Below, piece after piece: positions 49,873 to 59,077 of a DNA stretch of 64,000 bases. Each line of letters begins with the position of its first letter. Position 1 is the stretch's first letter. Location of the stretch: contig CACZJF010000003.1 of assembly GCA_902781455.1 (NCBI GenBank), forward strand, positions 1 through 64,000, in the 5' to 3' direction. This stretch comes from an uncultured Lachnospiraceae bacterium. Lineage in GTDB: Bacteria; Bacillota; Clostridia; Lachnospirales; Lachnospiraceae. Under the pieces are notes generated by a model, which was not told where the DNA came from, did no database searches, and saw only the letters and a program-made list of their open reading frames with translations. The position numbers and the translations under genes are program-made.

Positions 49873-49902
49873 CTGTGCAGCAAACATTTTTAAAATCTAT
49901 AC

Positions 49903-49931
49903 TTGAATATCCGCTCATATGAATATATAAT
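49903..49931 (+). promoter_or_regulatory. Sigma-A promoter of the MacB/FtsX-type exporter
   Basis: TTGAAT (49903-49908) and consensus TATAAT (49926-49931) are exactly 17 bases apart in a markedly AT-rich stretch. Confidence 0.85.
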
Positions 49932-49936
49932 CATAT
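49917..49936. promoter_or_regulatory. Inverted repeat overlapping the -10 box, candidate operator
   Basis: ATATGA (49917-49922) and TCATAT (49931-49936) form a 6-8-6 dyad covering the -10 element. A bound repressor would block the promoter. No regulator gene lies next to it. Confidence 0.5.
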
Positions 49937-49994
49937 CAGATAGTTAGATAAGCCTGACTAAACATAGATATATACAACAGGAGGAATTACATCA

Positions 49995-50696
49995 ATGAAT
50001 ACAGCATTGTCGCTTCGTTCTGTCAGCAAGATTTATTCGACTGGAGGACACGCTTTCAAAGCACTGGACAAGGTAGACCTGGATATCGAAGAAGGGAAGC
50101 TGGTTGTCATCCTGGGTCCTTCCGGCGCCGGAAAGTCGACGCTTTTAAACCTGGTCGGAGGCATGGACGTTCCTTCCGAAGGATCGATCAGGGTAAACGG
50201 AACGGACATTTCCACTTATTCAGAGAACGAGCTTGCGGATTATCGTGCCGGCAATATCGGCTTTATCTTCCAGTTTTACAATATTCTGCCGACGCTGACG
50301 GTTCTGGAGAATGTGAATCTGGTCGCGGATCTGTCAAAAAATGCAGTGGACGGGAAGAGCGCCCTGGAGGCGGTCGGTCTCGGAGCGCATCTGGACAAGT
50401 TTCCCAATCAGCTGTCCGGCGGTGAGCAGCAGAGGGTTTCCATCGCCAGGGCCATCGCAAAGAACCCGGCGCTTCTTCTGTGTGATGAGCCGACCGGCGC
50501 ACTGGACTCCGCGACAGGCGTGACGATCCTGAAGCTTTTGAAGGAACAGACGCAGCATGGAAAGACTGTCATCATTGTCACGCATAATACGCTGTTCGCG
50601 GAAATCGCGGATGTGGTTGTGCGGCTGAAGAACGGAAAGATCAAAAGTGTGACAAATGTGGAAAACCCGATGCGTATCGATGACGTCGAGTGGTGA
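49995..50696 (+). CDS. ABC transporter ATP-binding protein (MacB/LolD type)
   Basis: The 233-residue ATPase has [20 protein letters not shown] (Walker A), the MacB/LolD-type [20 protein letters not shown] (Q-loop), [19 protein letters not shown] (signature), [13 protein letters not shown] (Walker B) and the switch His in IIVTHNT. It pairs with the FtsX-type permease 44 bases downstream. CAGGAGGAATTACATCA precedes the ATG. Relatives drive mechanotransmission for exporting peptides, lipoproteins or drugs, or for resistance to antimicrobial peptides. The AT-rich, dyad-bearing promoter suggests inducible expression. Confidence 0.95.
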   Translation: MNTALSLRSVSKIYSTGGHAFKALDKVDLDIEEGKLVVILGPSGAGKSTLLNLVGGMDVPSEGSIRVNGTDISTYSENELADYRAGNIGFIFQFYNILPTLTVLENVNLVADLSKNAVDGKSALEAVGLGAHLDKFPNQLSGGEQQRVSIARAIAKNPALLLCDEPTGALDSATGVTILKLLKEQTQHGKTVIIVTHNTLFAEIADVVVRLKNGKIKSVTNVENPMRIDDVEW

Positions 50697-50740
50697 GGCG
50701 CGAAAGGACAGCAGCATGCGCCGATAAAGGAGGAAGAATC

Positions 50741-53080
50741 ATGCTGAGAAAAAAACTGGTCCGGGATCTGCGCCGGAATCTGTCGCAGTTCTTTGTGATC
50801 TTTATGATGGTATTGCTCTCTGTGATGGTTTTTGCCGGTGTCCATGCATACATGGACGGCATGCGGATCAGCGCGGAAGAAATCTATGAAAGCCACCATC
50901 TGGCTGACATGTGGCTCACCGGGGAAGGCTTCACGGAAGAAGACCTGAAGAAAGTCCTATCGCATGATAATGTGCTTGCGGCGGATCGTGTCCTGACCGT
51001 GCAGGCTGCCCCGGACGGCATGGACGATGCGACACTGGAGCTGAACGTGATCGAGGCGAATGATGTCTGCCGCATGTATGTGTTCGAAGGAGAGGCATTT
51101 GATCCGGAAAGCAAGGATGGAATGTGGCTGGATAAGGAGTTTGCGAAGGCCAGGGGCCTGAAGATCGGTGATTCCATTACGATCCGCTATGAGATGATCG
51201 CGGTCACGGCACAGATCGCCGGTATCGTGGAGACACCGGATCATGCCTACAGCATCAAGGACTCCACAGAAATCTTCCCCGATCACAACACCTTTGGCTA
51301 TGCGTATCTGTCAAAAGCCGCCCTGCCGGAGATGATACAAAGCCTTGCTCCGTTCCCATCGATTCTTGTAGATCTGAAGGAAACAGACAGATATGATGAA
51401 ACAAAAGCCAGCCTGCAGGAGATGGTGCCGGGAATTCTTGCTGTAACCGGCAGAGAAGAACTGCCTTCCTATGTCGGCTACCAGTCAGAAGTGGAGGAGG
51501 GAGAGACCTATTCCTTCGTATTCACTGCACTGTTCCTGTTCATCGCGATCCTGTCGGTGATTACGACGATGCGGCGCTTTGTCAGAAAAGAGCGGACACA
51601 GATCGGAACCCTCAAGGCACTCGGATACCGCCGGGGCCGTATCGTGCGGCATTATGTCAGCTACAATCTTCTGCTGAGCATCGTGGCTGCCGTCCTCGGA
51701 ATCGCGCTTGGCGCGTGGCTGATCGGCTCTTTCTTCCTGAATATGGAGATGGAATACTTTGAGATGCCCGAAGCGCATATTGTGCTTCTGCCCATTGTGT
51801 ACGCTGTCGCCGCGGTGTGTGTTCTGGTCATTGTGCTTGTCACATGGCTTTCCTGCCGGAAAATCCTGAATGAGCCGGCCAGCCAGGCACTGAGAACAGA
51901 GATCCCGACTGTGAAGAATACCAGGTTTTCCCTGACAACGAAGGGCGTCTTCCGGAAACTGTCCACCGTCACGAAGTGGAACCTGCGGGATATCGCGCGC
52001 AACAAAGGCCGGTGTGTCGCAGGCGTGGCAGGAATCATGGGCTGCACGATGCTGGTCGTCACTGCGCTGGGTATGTTTGATACGATCCGCAATTATCTGA
52101 GCTGGCAGTTTACGCAGCTGAACCGGTATGAATCCTATGCGGTGGTCTCACCATCCTGCACAGACAGCCAGCTGGAGCAGCTGATCGAAATGTATGGAAC
52201 GGAAACCTCCCAGACACTTGCCATAGAAGTGAAGGAGAAGGAACCTGAAGAGGGCGGTGCGCCGGATAACGGTACAATGCCGGGAAGAACAACGACGCAG
52301 ATGATGTTTGTGAGCGATGCGCCGCAGAGCCTGCAGTTTACGGGACATGACAAGTCACAGATCGAACTGTCGGATGAAGGCGTCTATATCACGGAAAAAC
52401 TTGCCGATACCCTTCGCCTTGATGTGGGGGATACATTTACCTGGCATGTATACGGGGAGGATGACTGGTATACTTCAGAAATTGCCGGAACCTACAGGGA
52501 TCCGCAGAATCAGCGGTTTGCCTGCACTGCAGGATACCTGAGACGGATCGAAAGAGAATACCGTCCGGATACCATCTACAGCATGGAGGAACTGGACCGG
52601 ACACAAGTGCCGGATGGCGTGGAAGTGATCCAGACCAAGGACGGACTGCAGAAAGGCGTAGAATCCATGCTCAGCCGCATGACTTCGATTATCTGGCTGT
52701 TCATCGGTTTTGCGGCGCTGCTGGCGGTCGTGATTCTGTATAACCTGGGGATCCTGAGTTTCTCTGAGAAGCAGTATCAGTTTGCGACGCTGAAGGTACT
52801 GGGATACAGGACACGGGCCCTCCGGAAGATTTTCAACCAGCAGGGCAGGATCCTGGCTTATCTCTCGATTCTGCTGGGACTGCCGGCCGGCTGGTGGATG
52901 ACCTCCTATATCTTTGAGGCAGCACTGGGAGACAACTATGATTTTCAGGCATATATCAGGCCGGTGACGTATGTGATCGCGGGAGTCGGAATCTTTGCGG
53001 TATCTGTCCTGGTCAATGACATGATGAGCAGGAAGATCAGAAAGATTGATATGGTAAGCAGCCTGAAGGCAAATGAGTGA
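50741..53080 (+). CDS. FtsX-like ABC transporter permease with two FtsX domains
   Basis: The 779-residue protein starts at ATG 50741 after AAGGAGGAAG. Its layout is duplicated: one membrane segment at about 17-37, a large extracytoplasmic part, three segments from about 264 to 385 ([20 protein letters not shown], then [20 protein letters not shown] as coupling region). A second set starts near 445, ending with three segments ([38 protein letters not shown]). Repetition of the 'TLKxLGYR' coupling motif shows two FtsX domains. It forms the membrane part of an exporter with the ATPase upstream. The substrate is unknown. Confidence 0.92.
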   Translation: MLRKKLVRDLRRNLSQFFVIFMMVLLSVMVFAGVHAYMDGMRISAEEIYESHHLADMWLTGEGFTEEDLKKVLSHDNVLAADRVLTVQAAPDGMDDATLELNVIEANDVCRMYVFEGEAFDPESKDGMWLDKEFAKARGLKIGDSITIRYEMIAVTAQIAGIVETPDHAYSIKDSTEIFPDHNTFGYAYLSKAALPEMIQSLAPFPSILVDLKETDRYDETKASLQEMVPGILAVTGREELPSYVGYQSEVEEGETYSFVFTALFLFIAILSVITTMRRFVRKERTQIGTLKALGYRRGRIVRHYVSYNLLLSIVAAVLGIALGAWLIGSFFLNMEMEYFEMPEAHIVLLPIVYAVAAVCVLVIVLVTWLSCRKILNEPASQALRTEIPTVKNTRFSLTTKGVFRKLSTVTKWNLRDIARNKGRCVAGVAGIMGCTMLVVTALGMFDTIRNYLSWQFTQLNRYESYAVVSPSCTDSQLEQLIEMYGTETSQTLAIEVKEKEPEEGGAPDNGTMPGRTTTQMMFVSDAPQSLQFTGHDKSQIELSDEGVYITEKLADTLRLDVGDTFTWHVYGEDDWYTSEIAGTYRDPQNQRFACTAGYLRRIEREYRPDTIYSMEELDRTQVPDGVEVIQTKDGLQKGVESMLSRMTSIIWLFIGFAALLAVVILYNLGILSFSEKQYQFATLKVLGYRTRALRKIFNQQGRILAYLSILLGLPAGWWMTSYIFEAALGDNYDFQAYIRPVTYVIAGVGIFAVSVLVNDMMSRKIRKIDMVSSLKANE

Positions 53081-53103
53081 TGCTGTCTGCAGATCCGGCC
53101 TTT

Positions 53104-53154
53104 GGCCCGGCTGGTGATGATCGTCTGTCAATGACGGTCATCACCAGCCGGGCC
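53104..53154 (+). terminator. Terminator after the ABC exporter
   Basis: A perfect 17-bp stem joins 53104-53120 and 53138-53154, with an inner CGTC/GACG pairing in the loop. The following sequence (AGTTGTCTTATATTT) is moderately T-rich. Confidence 0.75.
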
Positions 53155-53215
53155 GGAGTTGTCTTATATTTCCATATCGCTTTTTTTGGCCTGCTATGGT
53201 AGCATTGATCAATAG

Positions 53216-53256
53216 AACACGAAGACACAATGATGTCGACACAATGATGTCGTGTT
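53216..53256. repeat. Tandem 14-bp duplication inside a 7-bp inverted repeat
   Basis: GACACAATGATGTC occurs twice back to back (53224-53237 and 53238-53251), framed by AACACGA (53216-53222) and TCGTGTT (53250-53256). It lies in the leader before the exonuclease gene; a TATGGT box is seen just upstream at 53195. The rest of the 53155-53344 gap holds no gene. Confidence 0.75.
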
Positions 53257-53344
53257 TCCTCCATCCTTGCAGACGAGGATGGAAAGAGGCAGAAAAGAGG
53301 AATCGATATGTTTATATATGTGATGGATGAAGTGGAAGAAAGCC

Positions 53345-54019
53345 ATGCCGCGCTATATTGTATTTGATGTTGAAACACCGAACCGGTACAACAGCAGAAT
53401 CAGTGCAATCGGAATCAATACCGTCGAAGATGGCAGCATTACGGACAGCTATTTCTCCTATGTCAACCCCCAGCAGCATTTTGACTGGTTCAACACACAG
53501 CTGACAGGGATCGATGAAAATACGGTAAAGGACGCGCCGGCTTTCCCGGATCTTTGGAAATCGATCGAGCCTTATCTGTCTTCCGGGATTCTTGTCGCGC
53601 ACAACGCGCCCTTTGACATGGGCGTGCTGAAGAAGTGCCTTGGCGATTACGGGATTGACTGGAAGCGGGAAGTGCCGTACTGCTGCACGGTTCAGATGGG
53701 AAGAAGGCTGCTGCCGGGAATCAGGCATAACCTGGACTGTATGTGCGACTATTACGGCATCAGCCTGGATCATCACAAGGCTGACAGTGACGCGCGGGCA
53801 GCCGCGCTGATCCTCCTTCAGTATATGAAAGCCGGGGCCGATCCGGCGGGTTTTGTGAAGCAGTACCAACTGGCGGAGGAATCCGCGTCGCCGACGCTCC
53901 GGTGCCCTCTTTGCGGCAGAAGCCTGGTGCTCAGGACCGCCAGGAAGGGGATGCATGCCGGGAAACAATTCTATGGCTGCTCCGGCTACCCGATGTGCCG
54001 TTATGTAAAAAATCTGTAA
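53345..54019 (+). CDS. DnaQ-like 3'-5' exonuclease with a C-terminal topoisomerase-type zinc finger
   Basis: The 224-residue protein has a DEDDh exonuclease domain: VFDVETPN (Asp, Glu), LVAHNAPFDMGVL (Asp), and HHKADSDARAAALIL (His, Asp). From about residue 186 follows a four-cysteine zinc finger like those at the C-termini of bacterial topoisomerase I: CPLCGRSLVLRTARKG, then FYGCSGYPMCRYVKN. It would trim DNA or RNA 3' ends, with the finger giving nucleic-acid grip. Start at 53345 (MPRYIVFDVE) after GGAAGAAAGCC; the earlier ATG 53327 has no better site. It has its own leader with a repeat at 53216-53256. Confidence 0.9.
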   Translation: MPRYIVFDVETPNRYNSRISAIGINTVEDGSITDSYFSYVNPQQHFDWFNTQLTGIDENTVKDAPAFPDLWKSIEPYLSSGILVAHNAPFDMGVLKKCLGDYGIDWKREVPYCCTVQMGRRLLPGIRHNLDCMCDYYGISLDHHKADSDARAAALILLQYMKAGADPAGFVKQYQLAEESASPTLRCPLCGRSLVLRTARKGMHAGKQFYGCSGYPMCRYVKNL

Positions 54020-54139
54020 AAAAAGAGATGTGACTGTCTCTGCGGACTGCTGTGTCGTATGTTCTAACATCAGAGAGCACAGACGGCCGGATTCAAAATC
54101 ATTCCGGCACAGGCTGAGAAAGCAAGGAGGAATCTGATT

Positions 54140-55066
54140 ATGAAGAAAAAGACAATGACATGTACAATACTTGCAGCAACCGTAACGATGCTTGGAGCAG
54201 CAGGCGTATTCGCGCAGAGCACTGACAGAGTCGAGGCACAGGGGATTGCGTTTGAGCTTCCGGAAGAGATCAGGGATCTTGTGACCGTCAGGACGGACGG
54301 TCTGGAAGCGGACGAGCTGGTAAGTGTGTACGAAACAGCTTCCCTTGACGCCGCTGCGGCAAGGGGAGAGGAGGATACAGGAGCCGGCTGGATCTTCAGC
54401 ATCAGCGCGATTCCGGAAGACAGGCTGAGAGAGCTGCGCTGCGGCGGAATGGATGGCATGGAAGTGTTCGCGGAGGACGAGGACGTCGTTTATGTATTCA
54501 ATCATCCGACGGATGTGCGCATGGTCAGAGCGTCCAATGATGAGATGAACAAAGGCATGGACCAGTGGACGATGATCAACGAATGGGCATCCCAGGAGGT
54601 CCGTCAGGAGATCCTTGCCAACAATCCGGAGCTGGACGAGGAGTTCTACACCAACACAGACCTGGATATGCATCTGGCACAGGCCGCGTACAGGCCGGGA
54701 ACAAAGTTTGAACTCAGGGCGGTTGATTATGGTCCTGATCCGCTGGATCCGGCAGCGCTGGGTGAGAATGACTATATTGAGGATCTCGCAGAGGATTACA
54801 CCTATGAGATGCGGGACGATGTGGAGGAGCCGGCCGGTGAATACTATGTTCTGGCCTTTGACGACGGCGGAGAAGAAGTGAGATTTGATTTCTTCAAGAC
54901 TTCGGAAGACGGGAATCTCGTCCGTGAGGTGAGACAGATCGGAGACGAGGAGTACGAAACATATTATCAGGCGCATGCCAAGGACGTGGACGAGGATCAG
55001 TCCGTGACCGACGTCATGGCCGCCTGGTGCCAGGAGATCGCAACCGGAGTTGAGGTGGACGACTGA
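54140..55066 (+). CDS. Secreted acidic protein of unknown function
   Basis: I do not recognise a family. The 308-residue product starts with a signal peptide (KTMTCTILAATVTMLGAAGV to FAQ) preceded by AAGGAGG. The mature chain is strongly acidic, with many Glu and Asp, and contains the segments FELPEEIRDLVTVRTDG and GAGWIFSISAIPEDRLRELR. The latter resembles secreted stress or sensor proteins of gut Firmicutes. There is no lipobox, sortase motif or transmembrane anchor, so it should be released. It stands alone, bounded by stem-loops. Function cannot be proposed safely. Confidence 0.7.
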   Translation: MKKKTMTCTILAATVTMLGAAGVFAQSTDRVEAQGIAFELPEEIRDLVTVRTDGLEADELVSVYETASLDAAAARGEEDTGAGWIFSISAIPEDRLRELRCGGMDGMEVFAEDEDVVYVFNHPTDVRMVRASNDEMNKGMDQWTMINEWASQEVRQEILANNPELDEEFYTNTDLDMHLAQAAYRPGTKFELRAVDYGPDPLDPAALGENDYIEDLAEDYTYEMRDDVEEPAGEYYVLAFDDGGEEVRFDFFKTSEDGNLVREVRQIGDEEYETYYQAHAKDVDEDQSVTDVMAAWCQEIATGVEVDD

Positions 55067-55108
55067 GCCCGGACAACTGAACCTGGACGTTCCGTTTCAG
55101 TGGTACAG

Positions 55109-55132
55109 CCCCCTGCCCGAACAGGCAGGGGG
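55109..55132 (+). terminator. Stem-loop between the secreted-protein and nitroreductase genes
   Basis: CCCCCTGCC (55109-55117) pairs with GGCAGGGGG (55124-55132). It has a GC-rich stem but no T run, so it is a weak terminator at best. Confidence 0.55.
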
Positions 55133-55168
55133 CACGTTCCGCGTTTCGCACAGAAAAGAGGTTTGCCT

Positions 55169-55768
55169 ATGACAGATATGCTGGAGTTTATCAAATCGAG
55201 AAGAAGCACACGGAGATATCAGGACAGAACGGTCCCGAAGGAGTGGCTGGAGAAAATCGTGGAGGCAGGCAGATACGCGCCAAGCGGCGGGAACTGCCAG
55301 ACCTCCCATTTTCTCGTGATACAGGACAGGCAGGTCCTGGACCACCTTGCACAGACAGTCAAACAGGAATTTGCCAAAATGGAGATCACCGAGGGGATGT
55401 ATCCGTCTTTGGTTAATTCCATTCGTCTCTCCAGGGCGGGCCGGTATGTGTTCCATTATCAGGCGCCGGTCCTGATCGCGGTGGCGAACAGGAAAGACTA
55501 CGGGAATAACATCGCAGACTGCGCCTGCGCGCTGGAAAACATGATGCTCATGGCCAATGCGCTGGATCTGGGAAGCTGCTGGATCAATCAGCTGAAATGG
55601 CTCAATGAGAACGAGGCGCTTCTTTCCATCGAGAGAGAACTCGGCCTTCTGGAACATGAGCGGATCTACGGTGCTCTTTCTGTCGGTTTTGCCGGGACGA
55701 AGGATTCCCTGCCGGACAGGAAACCGCTTGCGCGCAGAGGCAACGCTGTCACATGGATCGAAGCTTAG
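55169..55768 (+). CDS. Nitroreductase family FMN-dependent oxidoreductase
   Basis: The 199-residue flavoprotein shows the family marks SRRSTRRYQDRTVPKEWLEK at the N-terminus (FMN phosphate contact), RYAPSGGNCQTSHFLVIQD, DCACALENMMLMANALDLGS and CWINQLKWL. Members reduce nitro groups, quinones or enones with NAD(P)H. The start at 55169 follows AAAAGAGG with good spacing; the frame upstream to 55100 runs through the stem-loop and is not used. Its end overlaps the next gene's longest reading by 16 bases. The physiological substrate is unknown. Confidence 0.9.
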   Translation: MTDMLEFIKSRRSTRRYQDRTVPKEWLEKIVEAGRYAPSGGNCQTSHFLVIQDRQVLDHLAQTVKQEFAKMEITEGMYPSLVNSIRLSRAGRYVFHYQAPVLIAVANRKDYGNNIADCACALENMMLMANALDLGSCWINQLKWLNENEALLSIERELGLLEHERIYGALSVGFAGTKDSLPDRKPLARRGNAVTWIEA

Positions 55769-56316
55769 CCGGTATGACATACAGAGTCATCCGTTCAGGA
55801 CGAAAGACACTCGCCATGGAGATGCGGCCGGAAGGGCTGATCGTGCGCGCTCCGTACTGGGCTTCCCAGACGCAGATTGATGCCTTTGTCGGAGCGAACA
55901 GAGCCTGGATCGAGAAGGCAAAAAAGAAACTGGAGCAAATCCCGGCTCCGGCTCATCTGCTCACGAAAGAAGAAATCCAGGATCTGGCACGGAAGGCTGC
56001 AGCCTATCTGCCCGGCAGAGTGGCTTACTATGCGCCGTTGGTCGGCGTGACCTACGGACGCATCACCATCCGCAATCAGAGGAGCAAGTGGGGCAGCTGC
56101 AGCGCGAAGGGAAATCTGAACTTCAACTGCCTTCTGATGCTGACGCCGCCGGAGGTGATTGACAGTGTGGTCGTCCATGAGCTGTGCCACAGGAAAGAAA
56201 TGAATCATTCGAAGCGGTTTTACGCGGAAGTACTGCGGGTATTTCCGGACTATTACAGGTGGAACGGCTGGCTGAAAAAGAACGGGACGGCAATATTAAG
56301 GCAGATGACGGGGTGA
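55753..56316 (+). CDS. YgjP-like (DUF45/M48) metallopeptidase-type protein
   Basis: The protein of 187 residues (180 if it starts at Met8, 55774) carries the zinc motif VVHELCHRKEMNHSKRF (HExxH, then a downstream His) and the family segments MTYRVIRSGRKTLAMEM and ITIRNQRSKWGSCSAKGNLN. YgjP-like proteins are presumed zinc proteases; the DUF45 group also occurs beside restriction systems, which are absent here. Neither start has a clear ribosome site, suggesting coupling to the nitroreductase it overlaps. Its end is six bases before the DUF4037 gene. Confidence 0.9.
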   Translation: MDRSLAGMTYRVIRSGRKTLAMEMRPEGLIVRAPYWASQTQIDAFVGANRAWIEKAKKKLEQIPAPAHLLTKEEIQDLARKAAAYLPGRVAYYAPLVGVTYGRITIRNQRSKWGSCSAKGNLNFNCLLMLTPPEVIDSVVVHELCHRKEMNHSKRFYAEVLRVFPDYYRWNGWLKKNGTAILRQMTG

Positions 56317-56322
56317 CGTCAG

Positions 56323-57258
56323 ATGACAGATGTAATACAGAAGAACCGGCGGTTTTATGAAGAACAGGTCGCGGATCTGATCCACAGAGAATTTCCGGCG
56401 TATGAGCGGCGGATCGCGGTCGGCATCGCAGGAGAAGGCTCGGACTGTTTCGGATATGATGACGAGATATCCAGAGACCACGACTTTGGGACGGGTGTCT
56501 GTCTGTGGGTGACGGACGAAGATATGGAACGGTTTGGCTACAGGCTGTCCATCGCTTATAATGAACTCGTTGACAGCGTGGAGCGTTCCTACTATACGCA
56601 GCGCCTCAGGGAGAGAAGGGGAGTCATGACGATTCATGATTTCTATTCGGATATCCTGCAGACAGACTGTGATACAGCCGGTTGCACCATGACAGAGCAG
56701 GACTGGTATCACCTGGATCATTCCTGTCTGAAGACAGCAACGAACGGGGAGGTGTTCCGCGATGATCTGGGTGTATTCACCGCGTTCAGGCAGCTGCTTT
56801 TGGACTATTATCCGGACCGGGTGTGGAGAACGAGGATCGCGGAGCAGCTGCACGCGTACGCGGCAGCGCTTCAGGTGAATTACGCCAGATGCATGAGCCG
56901 TCGGGATACGGTGGCCGCCGAGCTGTGCAGGGCGCAGGGGATCCGGTCAGCCATGGAGCTGTTCTTCCTGCTTCACAGGGAATACCCGCCCTACTATAAA
57001 TGGACGTACCGGGCTTTGACACAGATCGACACAGAGGGTATATTTTCCTCAAAAGTCAGGCAGCTGTCAGAGGCAGTGATCTGCTGTGACGCGTGGGAGG
57101 GGATCCGGTATTCTCCCAGCCACATCAACCGTGCAGACCGTGTCGTATCTCTGGCGGAGGAGATTGCCCTGGAAGTGGAAGAGCTGCTTGCCGCAAGGCA
57201 GATGATCAGAAAGAAGAACCGGTATCTGGAAACCCATGTGAATGAAGTCCTGCCTTAG
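56323..57258 (+). CDS. DUF4037 nucleotidyltransferase-like protein
   Basis: The 311-residue protein has, near residues 35-57, IAGEGSDCFGYDDEISRDHD, a GS-x-D-x-D arrangement like nucleotidyltransferase active sites. Further on it has the family's DUF4037 segment (DFYSDILQTDCDT, then EVFRDDLGVFTAFRQLLLDY and YPDRVWRTRIAEQLH). No substrate is established for the family. It starts six bases after the metallopeptidase gene and slightly overlaps the longest reading of the histidine kinase. A transferase role is inferred from motif shape only. Confidence 0.82.
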   Translation: MTDVIQKNRRFYEEQVADLIHREFPAYERRIAVGIAGEGSDCFGYDDEISRDHDFGTGVCLWVTDEDMERFGYRLSIAYNELVDSVERSYYTQRLRERRGVMTIHDFYSDILQTDCDTAGCTMTEQDWYHLDHSCLKTATNGEVFRDDLGVFTAFRQLLLDYYPDRVWRTRIAEQLHAYAAALQVNYARCMSRRDTVAAELCRAQGIRSAMELFFLLHREYPPYYKWTYRALTQIDTEGIFSSKVRQLSEAVICCDAWEGIRYSPSHINRADRVVSLAEEIALEVEELLAARQMIRKKNRYLETHVNEVLP

Positions 57259-57295
57259 GGCAGACGGTTTTCTGGCAGACGGTGCGGCAGAAAAG

Positions 57296-59077
57296 ATGAA
57301 GGCAACTGAGAAAAAACCGAAAAACAGATCCATCGCGATGGAGCTGTCCATTCTGTTCATCGGACTGCTCCTGCTGATCCTGATCGCGATGCTTTTCATG
57401 AATAATACGTATCTGACGCGGTTCTATGAGCTGCGTCTTCAGCTTACCCTGAAGAAAGCTTACCGGGAAGTGGACAGGCACGTGACATCTGATGACGGTG
57501 TGGATATCGATTATTTCGAGAAAGAATTCCGTTCTCTGGAACGCTCCGGCAATATCTCCCTGGTGATTTCAGATCCGGAGTTTTCACAGGTGATCGAGCT
57601 GAGACGGGAGGACGATGATATCATGGCAGCCCGGCTCAACGCGTACAGCATGGGCATTGACCTGGAAGACGTCACCGTCATCGAGCAGAAGGAGAATTAT
57701 GTCATCCAGAAAAAGTCCGATGACAAGTATCAGATGGACTTTCTGGAGATGTGGGGGACCCTTCCGTCCAGCGGCTATCATTTTATGATGCGGATCCCGA
57801 TGGAAAGCATCCGGATGAACGCGAAAATATCGAATGAGTTCATCCTCTATACGATTCTTCTGACCGGACTGGTGGGAATCATCCTGATCGGGTGGCTGTC
57901 CCGCAGGATCGCGAAGCCGGTGAAGGAACTGACGGAGATCTCTGCCCGGATGGCAAACCTGGACTTTGACGCGAAGTATACCAGCGGCGGGCGGAATGAG
58001 ATCGGCCAGCTGGGAGAAAACTTCAACCGCATGAGCGGGACGCTGGAGAAGACGATCTCGGAGCTGAAGACCGCGAACAATGAGCTGCAGAAGAATCTCG
58101 ATGAAAAGACGAAGATCGATGACATGAGACGGGAGTTCCTCTCCAATGTTTCCCATGAGCTCAAGACCCCTCTGGCCCTGATCCAGGGCTACGCGGAAGG
58201 GCTGCAGGACAGCGTGGCGGACGATCCGGATTCCAGAGAATACTACTGTGAGGTGATTGTGGACGAGGCAGAGAAGATGAACGCGCTCGTGCAGAAACTC
58301 CTCACGCTGAACCAGCTTGAATTCGGCGAGGAAGAGGTAGAACTGGTGCGGTTTGACCTGGCGGAGCTGATCCGCGGAAAGGTCAATTCCTCCAGGATCC
58401 TGGCGGACCAGAAGTGTGCTTCGGTGCAGTATGAAGGCCCCTCCAGGCTGGAAGCATGGGGGGACGCCTTTAAGGTGGAGGAGGTGCTGACCAACTACCT
58501 GAGCAATGCCATCAATCATGTGGACGATGTGGACAGCGGACACAGCGGATCCCATAAACCCTCCGCTCCGGTGTCTGTATCAGAAGACGGCAGCGGTAAG
58601 GGGTGCCCGGCTGACGGCGGGTCCGGACGCAGAATCATCGTCCGTGCCGGTGTAACGGAAGAGCATGACAAGGTGCGCGTGAGCGTGTTCAATTCGGGAA
58701 GCCGCATTCCGGAGGAAGACCTGGATAAAGTCTGGGACAAGTTCTACAAGGTAGACAGGGCACGCACGCGGGAGTACGGCGGAAGCGGCGTCGGCCTGTC
58801 CATAGTCCGCGCGATCATGGAATCCTTCCATCAGGCATTTGGCGTACGCAATGTGGAAGATGGAGTGGAATTCTGGTTCGAGCTGGACTACGCGGGATCT
58901 GAGAACGATGCCGCCCAGGAGACGGCAGCCGGGAAAGACGCATCTTCTTCCGCCCTGGACAGGAAGGAGCGCCGCGCGCGGGAGGCGGCTGAGAAGGAAG
59001 CGGTGAAGCGTATGAAGCAGGAGATGCGCCATGATGACGTGCCTGTGGACGCGGAATGGGTGAGCAAAGAGCCATGA
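57296..59077 (+). CDS. Sensor histidine kinase with HAMP domain and a disordered insert
   Basis: From Met at 57296 the chain has 593 residues. It has a first membrane segment (about 17-37), an extracytoplasmic sensor region, a second segment (183-201) and a HAMP domain (202-254). Then follow HisKA with His287 in FLSNVSHELKTPLALIQGYA and an ATPase domain with NAINHVDDVD, VFNSGSRIPEEDLDKVWDKF and GGSGVGLSIVRAIME. A Gly/Ser-rich insert of about 35 residues interrupts the ATPase domain after the N box, and a basic, helix-prone tail of about 50 residues follows. No response regulator is adjacent; the one at 29266 is a possible partner. The upstream start at 57242 overlaps DUF4037. Confidence 0.9.
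   Translation: MKATEKKPKNRSIAMELSILFIGLLLLILIAMLFMNNTYLTRFYELRLQLTLKKAYREVDRHVTSDDGVDIDYFEKEFRSLERSGNISLVISDPEFSQVIELRREDDDIMAARLNAYSMGIDLEDVTVIEQKENYVIQKKSDDKYQMDFLEMWGTLPSSGYHFMMRIPMESIRMNAKISNEFILYTILLTGLVGIILIGWLSRRIAKPVKELTEISARMANLDFDAKYTSGGRNEIGQLGENFNRMSGTLEKTISELKTANNELQKNLDEKTKIDDMRREFLSNVSHELKTPLALIQGYAEGLQDSVADDPDSREYYCEVIVDEAEKMNALVQKLLTLNQLEFGEEEVELVRFDLAELIRGKVNSSRILADQKCASVQYEGPSRLEAWGDAFKVEEVLTNYLSNAINHVDDVDSGHSGSHKPSAPVSVSEDGSGKGCPADGGSGRRIIVRAGVTEEHDKVRVSVFNSGSRIPEEDLDKVWDKFYKVDRARTREYGGSGVGLSIVRAIMESFHQAFGVRNVEDGVEFWFELDYAGSENDAAQETAAGKDASSSALDRKERRAREAAEKEAVKRMKQEMRHDDVPVDAEWVSKEP

Noticed and set aside
53312-54976. 554-codon open frame on the minus strand
   Set aside because: Antisense to the exonuclease and the secreted acidic protein, both with proper starts and ribosome sites.
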